64,000 nucleotides of DNA. Source: Acidihalobacter ferrooxydans. Lineage in GTDB: Bacteria; Pseudomonadota; Gammaproteobacteria; DSM-5130; Acidihalobacteraceae. Location of the stretch: the NCBI RefSeq assembly GCF_001975725.1, contig NZ_CP019434.1:1379971-1443970 (forward strand), given 5' to 3'. The position numbers and the translations under genes are program-made. Every line of letters starts with the position of its first letter. Positions within the stretch are counted from its first letter, which is position 1. Below are positions 46,707 to 55,124 of the stretch, one piece after another. The notes below the pieces were generated by a model. It was not told where the DNA came from. It saw only the letters and a program-made list of their open reading frames with translations, and did not search any database.

Positions 46707-48065
46707 TCAGTCTGCCGGGGCGGCGGGCGCGCCGATCTGCTCGCCGATCTGCACACCGATCCGCTCGCGCCAGGCGGCGGCGTTGGCCATGATTTCCGTG
46801 GCGTCCAGTTGCACCAGTTCCCGGTCGACCAACTGCGGCCGCCCCGCGACCCAGACATGCGTGACGGCTTCGCGGCCGGCGGCGTACACGAGCTGCGAGT
46901 TCGGATCGTAGACCGGCTGCGTTTCGATGCGCACAAGATCGACCGCGACCAGATCGGCCGCCTTGCCGCATTCGATGGAGCCGATTTCCTCGCCCAGCCC
47001 CAGCGCCTGCGCGCCGCCCAGCGTGGCCATGCGCAAGGCCTCGCGCGCGGGCAGCGCATCGGCCCTGCCCGCGACGCCTTTCGCCAGCAGCGCGGCGGTG
47101 CGCATTTCATCCCACATGTCGAGGTCGTTGTTGCTCGCCGCGCCGTCCGTACCGAGGGCCACGTTGACGCCGGCCTCGCGCAGTCGGGCCACCTCGCAAA
47201 AACCGCTGGCCAGCTTCAGGTTGGATTGCGGGCAGTGCGCGACGCTGGCGCCACGCGCCGCCAGCAGGGCGATTTCCTCCGCGTCCAGTTGCGTCATGTG
47301 CACGGCGAGCAGATTCGGCCCGACCAATCCCAGCCGGTCGAGGCGCGCGAGCGGACGGCAACCGTGCTGCTCGACATGCCGGGCGACTTCGGCGGCGGTC
47401 TCGTGCAGGTGAATATGCACCGGGCGTTCGAGTTCGTCGGCCAGCGTGCGGATACGCGCGAGCGGCGCATCTGAAATCGTGTAAGGCGCGTGCGGGGCGA
47501 AACAGGTGCTGATCAGGCTTTCGCCCTTGTGCGCGTCCATGACTTCGCGCAGCCCTCTGGCGATGTACTCGTCGGCGTTATCGGCCCACGCCGTGGGGAA
47601 ATCGATCACGATCATGCCGATGCTGGCGCGCATCCCCAGGCCGGCCGCGACGCGCGCGGTCACGTTCGGGAAAAAATACATATCGTTGAAACAGGTCGTG
47701 CCGCCGCGCAGCATTTCGGCAATGGCGAGCCGGGTGCCGTCGCGCACGAAGGCCTCGCTCACCCAGCGTGCCTCGGTCGGCCAGATGTGCTCGCGCAGCC
47801 AGGTCTCCAGCGTCAAGTCGTCGGCCAGGCCGCGCAGCAGGCTCATCGCCGCGTGGGTATGCGCGTTGACCAGACCGGGAATCAACGCATGGCCGGGCAG
47901 TTCGTGGTGCGTGGCGGCGGCGTATTTGCGCAGCGCCTCGGCGGTCGGCAGAAGGTCGACAATGCGCCGTCCGTGAATGGCAACCGAATGATCGGCCAGC
48001 GTCAGTCCGTCAGGCACAACGGGAACCACCCAGCGCGCGCTGATGAGAGTGTCGATAGTATCCAT
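46707..48065 (-). CDS. mtaD: 5-methylthioadenosine / S-adenosylhomocysteine deaminase
   Basis: Start placed at the ATG of MDTIDTLISARWVVPVVPDG (452 residues); a more upstream frame exists. Metal ligands: HTHAAMSLLRG near 68, HIHLHETAAEVARHVEQHG near 215, and GTDGAASNNDLDMWDEM near 305. It belongs to the TrzN/AtzA-like amidohydrolases, of which MtaD deaminates MTA or SAH. With mtnA at 20.9 kb it points to methylthioadenosine recycling. It is convergent with the quinone oxidoreductase gene. Confidence 0.88.
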   Translation of the reverse strand: MDTIDTLISARWVVPVVPDGLTLADHSVAIHGRRIVDLLPTAEALRKYAAATHHELPGHALIPGLVNAHTHAAMSLLRGLADDLTLETWLREHIWPTEARWVSEAFVRDGTRLAIAEMLRGGTTCFNDMYFFPNVTARVAAGLGMRASIGMIVIDFPTAWADNADEYIARGLREVMDAHKGESLISTCFAPHAPYTISDAPLARIRTLADELERPVHIHLHETAAEVARHVEQHGCRPLARLDRLGLVGPNLLAVHMTQLDAEEIALLAARGASVAHCPQSNLKLASGFCEVARLREAGVNVALGTDGAASNNDLDMWDEMRTAALLAKGVAGRADALPAREALRMATLGGAQALGLGEEIGSIECGKAADLVAVDLVRIETQPVYDPNSQLVYAAGREAVTHVWVAGRPQLVDRELVQLDATEIMANAAAWRERIGVQIGEQIGAPAAPAD

Positions 48066-48267
48066 AGCGGGCGACAATACTGAGCTGCCGGCGTTCCGGC
48101 AAGCGCCAGCCATGCCCGATGAGGCGAGCGACTGCGGCCCTGGCCCGAATCACCCACCCGCAGTCCATCTCTTATGCAGGTTGCGAGAAGGCCCGAGCCG
48201 CCGAACATCGCCCCTGCATCCTGTTATACTTCGCGCGCTTTTAGCGTCGAGAATTTAAACCCGATCA

Positions 48268-49068
48268 ATGACCGCCGCCGTTCACTCCCTGCTGACTCCC
48301 CTCCAGCGCTGGTGGAACTACCGCGACCTGGTGCGCAACCTGGTGGCCAAGGAAATCAAAATACGCTATCAGGGTACCGCGCTCGGGTTTGCCTGGTCAC
48401 TGATGAACCCCCTGATGATCACCCTGATGTATCTGGTGGTCTTCACCTATGTGTTCCGTAACAACCTGCCGCATTATCCCCTGTTCATGGTGGTCGGCAT
48501 CATTCACTGGAACCTGTTCTCGCTGCTGGTGATGCAGAGTTCGGAACTGTTGGTCGGCAATGGCGATCTGCTCAAGAAAATCTACTTTCCGCGCTTGCTC
48601 GTGCCCCTCTCGAACCTGCTGGTCAATGCCACGCTCTGGTTTATGGCGCTGGGCATTCTGTTAGTGCTCTATGCGCCGCTCGGCGGCACCTGGCATCTCG
48701 GCCTGTTGCTCTATCCCTTCTATCTGCTGCTGTTTCTGGGCTTCACCTTCGGCATCATGCTTACCCTGAGCGTGCTGTACGTGGACTTTCGCGACCTCAA
48801 ACATCTGGTCGAAGTCTTTATCCAACTCCTGTTCTGGGCCACGCCGATCGTTTATCCACTGAGCCGTATCCATCACCCGCTGATCGTCTCGCTGATGAAG
48901 CTCAGTCCCTTCGCCGAATTCTCGCTCATTTTCCAGAGCCTGTTCTGGGCCGACACTCTGCCCTCGTGGAAGCTCACGCTTGGTTTCGCGCTGTGGACGG
49001 CGCTCTCGCTGACCGTGGGCCTCACCCTGTTCTACCGGCGCGGCGCGCGCCTGATTGAGCGCCTGTGA
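48268..49068 (+). CDS. wzm: ABC-2 type polysaccharide exporter permease (Wzm-like)
   Basis: A 266-residue inner-membrane protein with six helices. The N-terminal amphipathic part LVRNLVAKEIKIRYQGTALG and the following FAWSLMNPLMITLMYLVVF are the hallmark of Wzm/TagG-like permeases. It exports undecaprenyl-linked polysaccharide with its ATPase partner, encoded next in an overlapping frame. It opens the surface-polysaccharide locus; a TATACT box lies about 38 bases upstream. Confidence 0.93.
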   Translation: MTAAVHSLLTPLQRWWNYRDLVRNLVAKEIKIRYQGTALGFAWSLMNPLMITLMYLVVFTYVFRNNLPHYPLFMVVGIIHWNLFSLLVMQSSELLVGNGDLLKKIYFPRLLVPLSNLLVNATLWFMALGILLVLYAPLGGTWHLGLLLYPFYLLLFLGFTFGIMLTLSVLYVDFRDLKHLVEVFIQLLFWATPIVYPLSRIHHPLIVSLMKLSPFAEFSLIFQSLFWADTLPSWKLTLGFALWTALSLTVGLTLFYRRGARLIERL

Positions 49069-49832
49069 GCGGGCCGGCCATCATCGTCGAGCACGTCAGC
49101 AAAGACTTCGTGCTCCACCACAACGCCCAGGACTCGCTCAAAAAGCGCTTCATCGGCCTGTTCTATAAGCGCTGGCGCCCGCAGCCGCATATCTTCCACG
49201 CCGTCGATGATGTCTCTTTCACGGTCGAGCGCGGCGAAGCCCTCGGCCTCATGGGCCACAACGGTTCGGGCAAGAGCACATTGCTCAGCCTCATCGCCGG
49301 CATCTATCCCACCACCTCCGGGCGCATCCTCACCCGCGGGCGGCTGGTGCCCATGATCGCCCTTGGCGTCGGCTTCAGCCCCGAACTCACCGGCGAGGAA
49401 AACATCTACCTCAACGCCAGCCTGTTCGGCCTCAAGAACCGCGAGACGCGGACCTTGTTTCCGAAGATTCTCGAATTTTCCGAACTCGGCGACTTCATCT
49501 ACGAGCCGGTCAAGAACTACTCCTCCGGCATGCACGCCCGCCTCGGCTTCTCCGTGGCCATCCACCTCGATCCCGAAATCCTGCTCGCCGACGAAATCCT
49601 CTCCGTGGGCGATGCCGACTTTCAGCAAAAGTGCCTCGCCCGCATCGAAGATATGCGCAAAGGCGGGATGACGCTGTTGTTCGTGTCCCATTCAGAAGGG
49701 CAGGTCGTGCAGTTTTGTGATCGATATATACGGATGGAGCATGGGAAGATGATCGAGGAGGGCGACGTGGCCGATCTGATCGATCCGGCCCTCAAGCAGA
49801 AGGTTATACCGATTCAAACGACAAGAAATTGA
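49065..49832 (+). CDS. wzt: ABC polysaccharide exporter ATPase (Wzt-like, short form)
   Basis: The start is GTG at 49065, overlapping the wzm stop, giving 255 residues. Walker A is LMGHNGSGKSTLLSLIAG near residue 63, the signature is NYSSGMHARLGFSVAIHL near 150, and Walker B is PEILLADEILSVGDADF near 169. The C-terminal carbohydrate-binding domain of O-antigen Wzt proteins is absent, so export may not depend on terminal sugar recognition. The stop overlaps the sulfotransferase start (TGATG). Confidence 0.94.
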   Translation: MSGPAIIVEHVSKDFVLHHNAQDSLKKRFIGLFYKRWRPQPHIFHAVDDVSFTVERGEALGLMGHNGSGKSTLLSLIAGIYPTTSGRILTRGRLVPMIALGVGFSPELTGEENIYLNASLFGLKNRETRTLFPKILEFSELGDFIYEPVKNYSSGMHARLGFSVAIHLDPEILLADEILSVGDADFQQKCLARIEDMRKGGMTLLFVSHSEGQVVQFCDRYIRMEHGKMIEEGDVADLIDPALKQKVIPIQTTRN

Positions 49833-50959
49833 TGACGAACATGGCGACAGTGAAGAAACGATTGATCCTCGTCCTGGGCATGCACCGCAGCGGAACCAGC
49901 TCGCTCACGAGAGGACTGCAGGTGCTTGGGGTCTCCTTGGGGGACAACCTGATGGCGCCTATTGCGGGGATCAACGATAAAGGATTCTGGGAAGACAATG
50001 ACGTTGTCGAATTGAATGAAAATCTCCTGCACGCTCTGGGTCGGACGTGGTTGACCCTCCATGAAATAAGTGAAACGGAGGTTGCTTTGCTCCACCGCGA
50101 AGGGTTTATGGATCGGGCGGTCGAGCTAATCGAAAACAAAACGGAAAACATCCCTGTCTTCGGCCTCAAGGATCCGAGAATCTCCCGCCTGTTGCCATTT
50201 TGGCTCGATGTCTTTACCCGCTGCGATTTGCGCGTCGATTGCCTGCTGGCCCTGCGCAACCCCATAAGCGTTGCGGACTCGCTGGCCAGGCGGGATGGCT
50301 TTCTCCGGGAACGGAGCTACCAGTTGTGGCTGGCTCACACGCTCGAAGGACTTTGGCACAGCCTGCAAGTGGATTCATTGAGGGCGATCATCGATTATGA
50401 CCATTACCTGGAAACGCCAAAAGACTATCTACAGACACTGGCGAGCACATTGTCACTGAGCATTGGCGATGAACGGGCGCTGGATGAATACGTTTCCGAT
50501 TTCATTGATCCTGATCTCAGGCATTCAAAACACACTGTCGATGAGTTGAAGCGCGATGAGACATGCACTCCGCTTGTACTGGAAGTCTATGAACATCTGG
50601 TCGAGCTTGCGCAGCCGGCAAAGTGGACGTCGGCCAAAAATGCCCTTGCCCACAAAATAGAGTCCTGGGTGCAGGTTTGGGATAGGGAAAGCAAAAATCT
50701 TGAGTGGATAGACAAAGAGATAACAGGTCAGGGCCGAAGCCAAACAAGCCAGGGCCGAAGCCGAACAAGCCAGGGCCGAAGCCGAACAAGCCAGGGCCGA
50801 AGCCGCACAAGCCAGGGCCGAAGCCGAACAAGCCAGGGCCGAAGCCGAACAAGCCAGGGCCGAAGCCGAACAAGCCAGGGCCGAAGCCGAACAAGCCAGG
50901 GCCGAACTGGCAGGAGTGTTCAACTCCAGATCGTGGCGAGTGACAAACCCATTGCGTAA
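49832..50959 (+). CDS. Sulfotransferase-family protein; 3' end read through the 21-bp repeat in a likely wrong frame
   Basis: The ATG at 49832 overlaps the wzt stop and gives 375 residues as read. Residues 7-290 form a sulfotransferase-like domain: the 5'-phosphosulfate loop VLGMHRSGTSSLTRGLQ near residue 10, the conserved GLKDPRISRLLPFW near 108, and a CLLALRNPISVADSLARRDGF segment near 131 matching the 3'-phosphate region. From about residue 300 the frame enters the tandem repeat and gives unnatural TSQGRSR repeats, then ends QIVASDKPIA. One frame over, the same DNA encodes coiled-coil heptads joined to the downstream glycosyltransferase. I infer a single-base frameshift near 50724-50729, real or from sequencing. 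Likely role: sulfation of a surface glycan. Confidence 0.75.
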   Translation: MTNMATVKKRLILVLGMHRSGTSSLTRGLQVLGVSLGDNLMAPIAGINDKGFWEDNDVVELNENLLHALGRTWLTLHEISETEVALLHREGFMDRAVELIENKTENIPVFGLKDPRISRLLPFWLDVFTRCDLRVDCLLALRNPISVADSLARRDGFLRERSYQLWLAHTLEGLWHSLQVDSLRAIIDYDHYLETPKDYLQTLASTLSLSIGDERALDEYVSDFIDPDLRHSKHTVDELKRDETCTPLVLEVYEHLVELAQPAKWTSAKNALAHKIESWVQVWDRESKNLEWIDKEITGQGRSQTSQGRSRTSQGRSRTSQGRSRTSQGRSRTSQGRSRTSQGRSRTSQGRSRTSQGRTGRSVQLQIVASDKPIA

Positions 50960-52286
50960 GTCTGTCGGGGTTTTACGCGATCTTAGAGATTGGGTGCGTA
51001 CTGTAGATCAGGTAAACCAACCTGAGGCTTCGACGGGAAACCATCAATCTATATCTCTCACACCAGAAGAAGACCTTCGATTGCAACCAGAAAACAATAA
51101 AATGTTATATCGTTATTCAGAAAAAGACATGCTGTCTATATATTCTATTTTAGAAGAAAAGGGCAATAGAGAGTTGAGTATTGTGATAGATCACGATATA
51201 GGAGGAGGGGCAAATAAAGCCAGAAAAACAACTATAAAAAATATCATAAATCAAGATGGATGCGCCATATCCTTTACCCATCATCCAGCTACTGGATACG
51301 GCTTGACCGTTTATGCTGATGGAAATCCTCATAATTTCATTATCAATGATTTAGATGATTTTATCAACTTTGTCAGTAATATAAAAGCCGATTATGTTGT
51401 GGTGAATAACTTGGTCGCATTCCCACGCATATTTGAGTTGATCGACTTTATATGCTCATACAAGTCTACTTATTCAACAACAAAACTTATCATTCCTCTA
51501 CATGACTATTTTTGTGTATGTCCCAACTGGTATCTGATTGACGCAGATGGCAACTATTGTGGTGTTCCAGATATAAATAAATGTAAGTCTTGCATGCAAG
51601 ACTCCAAAGAAGAATTTTTGGAATTGGCTCCAAGGCAAGATGTTATAGGATGGAGAGAAAAGTGGTTGGAGTTGCTGTGTTTCTCTGACAAAATAATCGC
51701 ATTTTCTCATGCATCGAAGGAAATTCTTCATAGGGCATATCCATCAATACCGAGAGACAAAGTTAAGGTTGTCCCGCATTCTGATTATCGCGTGCCCGGG
51801 GAGTGCCCAGGATACGGCGCAAAAAACAAACATGGTCGATGGACTGTTGCATGTGTCGGCGAAGTGTCTAAGTACAAGGGCAGCAGGATTCTTGCCGAAA
51901 TGCAAATGCTGATTCTAAACCATGGATGGCCCATTGATTTGATTATTATTGGAATTTGTTCTGATAAAGAAACAAAATGGATCGTTCCTGAAACTGGTAA
52001 ATATAATCCGGAAGAACTTCCTGAGATATTGTATTCGCACCAGGTATCCGCTGTAACATTGCCATTTATTTGGCCAGAAACATTTTCCTATGTGACAAAT
52101 GAATTATGCGCAATTGGCGTTCCAGTTGTCACTTTTAATATTGGAGCCCCGGCCGAAAGGATAAGAAATTATGAAAAAGGATTGATTGTCAAAGAATTGA
52201 CAGCAAAAGACATGCTGATAGGAATCGAATGTTTATTGCGTAAACACGCTCAGTACCCGTGGAGTCATCCTAATAATGATTATTAG
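50724..52286 (+). CDS. Glycosyltransferase with N-terminal coiled coil (probable C-terminal half of a sulfotransferase-glycosyltransferase fusion)
   Basis: This frame is open from 50724, just after a TAA, and encodes QVRAEAKQARAEAEQA heptads, then LAGVFNSRSWRVTNPLRK, a sequence common after the coiled coil of multidomain glycan enzymes. The remaining ~400 residues resemble a GT4-like glycosyltransferase: IPLHDYFCVCPNWYLI, VACVGEVSKYKGSRILAEMQ, and a C-terminal LPFIWPETFSYVTNELCAIG with the acidic donor-binding residue. No good independent start exists; a GTG at 50916 lacks a spaced ribosome binding site. From about 50990 the DNA becomes AT-rich, unlike the sulfotransferase half. Sugar and acceptor are unknown. 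Confidence 0.75.
   Translation, partial: QVRAEAKQARAEAEQARAEAEQARAEAAQARAEAEQARAEAEQARAEAEQARAEAEQARAELAGVFNSRSWRVTNPLRKSVGVLRDLRDWVRTVDQVNQPEASTGNHQSISLTPEEDLRLQPENNKMLYRYSEKDMLSIYSILEEKGNRELSIVIDHDIGGGANKARKTTIKNIINQDGCAISFTHHPATGYGLTVYADGNPHNFIINDLDDFINFVSNIKADYVVVNNLVAFPRIFELIDFICSYKSTYSTTKLIIPLHDYFCVCPNWYLIDADGNYCGVPDINKCKSCMQDSKEEFLELAPRQDVIGWREKWLELLCFSDKIIAFSHASKEILHRAYPSIPRDKVKVVPHSDYRVPGECPGYGAKNKHGRWTVACVGEVSKYKGSRILAEMQMLILNHGWPIDLIIIGICSDKETKWIVPETGKYNPEELPEILYSHQVSAVTLPFIWPETFSYVTNELCAIGVPVVTFNIGAPAERIRNYEKGLIVKELTAKDMLIGIECLLRKHAQYPWSHPNNDY
50729..50906 (+). repeat. 21-bp tandem repeat (8.5 units) encoding a heptad coiled coil
   Basis: Eight full units of CAGGGCCGAAGCCGAACAAG+C and a ten-base partial ninth. 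Only two units vary: unit 1 has CAAAC and unit 4 has CGCAC. All three forward frames are open: TSQGRSR, GPKPNKP or RAEAEQA. Because 21 is a multiple of three, copy-number change does not alter the frame but adds or removes exactly one heptad. Confidence 0.92.
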
Positions 52287-52503
52287 GTAGGCGAAAAATA
52301 TATTGATTATTAGTAACATGTCTGAATGTCAACTGCTTCGTTCGATTTAGGAGGTGTCGTATGATATGCTCACAACAAAAAAAGGGGGGGTAGCTCTGCT
52401 GCAACTAGAATGAGAAGGAATTTTTCCTAATAGAGAAATATAAAGTGAGTTCTCTCGCTATTTTAATTGCATCGTTTAAAGATGTATTTATTACTGAGGT
52501 TGA
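52287..52503. other. AT-rich intergenic spacer within the glycan locus
   Basis: 217 bases with no gene. A run of A then G occurs near 52377-52388 and a weak ribosome binding site GAGG precedes the next gene. Confidence 0.4.
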
Positions 52504-53868
52504 ATGATGGAAGAGAAGAAAACTGTAGCATTTACTAGCATCGCGGTTAATTATTTACCTAAGGCTAGAATATTGGCTAAATCAATAAAAAAATATCATC
52601 CTGAGTGGCATATGGTCTTATTGTTGGCAGACAGAATACCCTCATGGTTGGATGTCGATAAAGAAGATTTTGATGAAATCATGGCATTAGGATCTCTTTC
52701 CATAGGAAGGGATTATGGATGGGTATTTTCACATGATATTGAGGAGTTATGTACGGCAATAAAACCATTCGCAATGACAGCTATTCTGAGTAGAAAGAAT
52801 GTAGAATCGTGTTTGTACATAGATCCGGATATGGTGCTATTTGACCGCCTAGATGATTTATTAGATGAGTTTGAAAATGGTGACGTCCTTTTAACACCAC
52901 ACCAGCTAACTCCTGGAAACTCTTATGATTCGATCATAGACCATGAAATAGGGAGTCTTAGACATGGAATATTTAACCTTGGCTTTCTAGGAGTAAAAAA
53001 TAATAGTAACGGTGCACAGGTGGTGCATTGGTGGCGTGATAGAGTTAAAGAATTATGTCTGGCTAGAGTAGATCTCCATCTGTGGACTGATCAAAAATGG
53101 TTTAACTTTGCTCCGGTGTATTTTGACAGAATAAATATCTTGCGACAAGATCGATTCAATGTGGCGCCTTGGAATATTGCTTCTAGAATAATATCTGGTT
53201 CTTTTGAAAAAGGGTTCCTTGTTAATGGACATCCTTTGGGGTTTTATCACTTCACTGGGTTTGATAATGGAGATCATAGCATCCAACTAGAAAAGTATGC
53301 GTCAGTTGATTCTGGCGCAAAAGATCTTGTTAAATGGTATAAAAACCAGAATGATGAAGAAAACAAAAAAATGGATTACATGGACTGGTTTTATGGATAT
53401 TACTCCAATGGAGAGAGGATAAAATTAATAGAGCGTTTGATTTACCGTTATCGACGAGATCTTCAATCAGATTTTCCTAATCCATATGAAGTAGATGAAG
53501 ACAGTTATAAGAGATGGATTGAAACCCAAGGAAAAATGGAATACGGAGACCTTCTGAATCATGAGGAAAAAAGTGGCGCTGACATTCCAGATATTCCGGC
53601 GGCAGAGTGGCTGAAATGGTTTCCTCCTGAATTCTTGGGAAATAATAAAAGCGAATATATATATCCAGCGAATATCGATGGAAATATATTATCCAACAGC
53701 GCCAAGATTAAGAAAACCCGTTTAAAGATAAACGCTAGCAAACTGACTAAATTGTTGTGGGAGTTCGCAATGAATCGAGATAGAAGAGAAGTATTATCAA
53801 GGAAAACACTGGCTATATATAAAACGTCGGGTATAAAAGGAATTGTGGCCAGAGTTCGTTACAAGTAA
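52504..53868 (+). CDS. Glycosyltransferase with DPD motif (GT8-like)
   Basis: A 454-residue protein in very AT-rich DNA. The N-terminus VAFTSIAVNYLPKARILAKS resembles a GT-A nucleotide-sugar transferase. The metal-binding motif is LYIDPDMVLFDRL near residue 117, followed by GIFNLGFLGVKNN near 156 and a NGHPLGFYHFTGFD segment near 243. These are seen in GT8-type and related surface-glycan transferases. The last 170 residues are basic and helical with no known domain. Two adjacent ATGs are possible starts. Donor and acceptor unknown. Confidence 0.78.
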   Translation: MMEEKKTVAFTSIAVNYLPKARILAKSIKKYHPEWHMVLLLADRIPSWLDVDKEDFDEIMALGSLSIGRDYGWVFSHDIEELCTAIKPFAMTAILSRKNVESCLYIDPDMVLFDRLDDLLDEFENGDVLLTPHQLTPGNSYDSIIDHEIGSLRHGIFNLGFLGVKNNSNGAQVVHWWRDRVKELCLARVDLHLWTDQKWFNFAPVYFDRINILRQDRFNVAPWNIASRIISGSFEKGFLVNGHPLGFYHFTGFDNGDHSIQLEKYASVDSGAKDLVKWYKNQNDEENKKMDYMDWFYGYYSNGERIKLIERLIYRYRRDLQSDFPNPYEVDEDSYKRWIETQGKMEYGDLLNHEEKSGADIPDIPAAEWLKWFPPEFLGNNKSEYIYPANIDGNILSNSAKIKKTRLKINASKLTKLLWEFAMNRDRREVLSRKTLAIYKTSGIKGIVARVRYK

Positions 53869-53994
53869 CTTTGCTGTTATCAGCCAACTTTTTATCAGGC
53901 TGACGGTATGGTCATGAAGGAGGTCGACTGTATGGCACTGCCGAGAAAGAAAAAATTAATCAGTCAATGACTGTAGCTTTAATGGAGTTTATTT

Positions 53995-54804
53995 ATGAAG
54001 GACATTAAACCCAACCTAAATGCAGTTATTGGTGACTGCAAGTTATCCTTTCCTTTCGACCATATTGTTGTAGATAATTTTTTTTCTGACTCTCATGCAT
54101 TGCAGTTAGAAAAAGAATTTCCGGCGTTCGAAAGCGATTTTTGGTTTGTTTATAATAACAAAATAGAAAACAAAAAAGCGCTAAACGACTGGAACAGATT
54201 CCCCTCGTGGACTTACCAAACATTTGCTTATTTGTGTAGCGATGATTTCGTGTCATTCTTGAGTGATGCTTTTGGCGTAAAGTTGTATGCGGATCCAGGT
54301 TTGCATGGTGGAGGTTGGCATATTCATGGTCCTGGTGGAAATTTGAATCCTCACCTAGATTACCACTTGCATCCAAAACTTCGGCTAGTAAGAAAACTAA
54401 ATTTGATTATCTACTTGTCCAAAGACATTGAACCATCAATCCATGGCGGGCATCTAGGATTATGGGAACATGACGAGCAAGCAGGTCAGCCAAGAAGGCT
54501 TGTCAAAGAAATAGAGCCATCGTTCAATAGAGCAGTGCTTTTCGATACTACACAGAATTCCTGGCATGGAATGAGCAGAATGTTATCCGCAGAGGATGGG
54601 ATATATAGGAAAAGCCTTGCCGTATATTATATGACGGATCCTGGTGAGGATTGTTTCCAAAAACGCCAAAGGGCTTTGTTTGCGCCACGGTCTGATCAAT
54701 ATAGCGATCAAGACGTTTTGGAACAGATCAGAAAAAGGGTGGACTTGGAAGCTTCACAGGAAGTATATATCGTAAGGAAAGGAACTGCACATACAGATGA
54801 GTAA
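53995..54804 (+). CDS. 2-oxoglutarate/Fe(II) oxygenase in the glycan locus
   Basis: A 269-residue protein with the double-stranded beta-helix iron site: H-L-D in NLNPHLDYHLHP near residue 118-129 and the distal H in QNSWHGMSRML near 189, followed by RKSLAVYYM near 206, whose Arg would bind 2-oxoglutarate. Relatives are prolyl-hydroxylase-like enzymes and sugar-modifying oxygenases often found among polysaccharide genes. It probably hydroxylates a sugar or linked group; not proven. AT-rich DNA, as in the preceding gene. Confidence 0.78.
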   Translation: MKDIKPNLNAVIGDCKLSFPFDHIVVDNFFSDSHALQLEKEFPAFESDFWFVYNNKIENKKALNDWNRFPSWTYQTFAYLCSDDFVSFLSDAFGVKLYADPGLHGGGWHIHGPGGNLNPHLDYHLHPKLRLVRKLNLIIYLSKDIEPSIHGGHLGLWEHDEQAGQPRRLVKEIEPSFNRAVLFDTTQNSWHGMSRMLSAEDGIYRKSLAVYYMTDPGEDCFQKRQRALFAPRSDQYSDQDVLEQIRKRVDLEASQEVYIVRKGTAHTDE

Positions 54805-55124
54805 TGGGATTGGCCTAATTTTAATATGCTTTTTCAGCCTGTCGACTTGGCTGAATGTTAGATGGGCGAGTATCCAATAGCTAATTATCTAATTGCAGCC
54901 ATTTGAGATTTGCCAGAAGACTCGATTCAGTGAGTTGAATCGATTCAGTCATCGAATAACGTAGATCGAATCTTGCTGGTCGATAATGCCTCTAAGGATG
55001 ATCTGTTGGTCCAGTTCAAAGAACGTCTTTCAGGGATAGAATTGACCTTACCCTAATTCGTTTCAGAATAGGCCGAGTATGTTCAACATGTTGGCGTGAT
55101 TTCCATCAGCAAAATTTTGAATCT
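54805..55124. other. Intergenic region with GT2 gene remnant
   Basis: 320 bases without an intact gene. The recognisable content is the degraded glycosyltransferase fragment at 54934-55056. Confidence 0.5.
54934..55056 (+). pseudogene. Remnant of a family 2 glycosyltransferase N-terminus
   Basis: A 40-codon open stretch between stop codons reads VESIQSSNNVDRILLVDNAS followed by KDDLLVQFKERLSGIELTLP. The DRILLVDNASKDD sequence is the classical nucleotide-binding start of GT2 enzymes. An in-frame TGA precedes and TAA ends it, and further stops follow, so this is a decayed gene. It lies at the edge between AT-rich and GC-rich DNA, directly before an intact GT2 gene. Confidence 0.65.

Noticed and set aside
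50517..50923. Minus-strand frames with ASALACS or FGFGPGL repeats
   Set aside because: They are produced by the 21-bp repeat and look like repetitive structural proteins only by chance.
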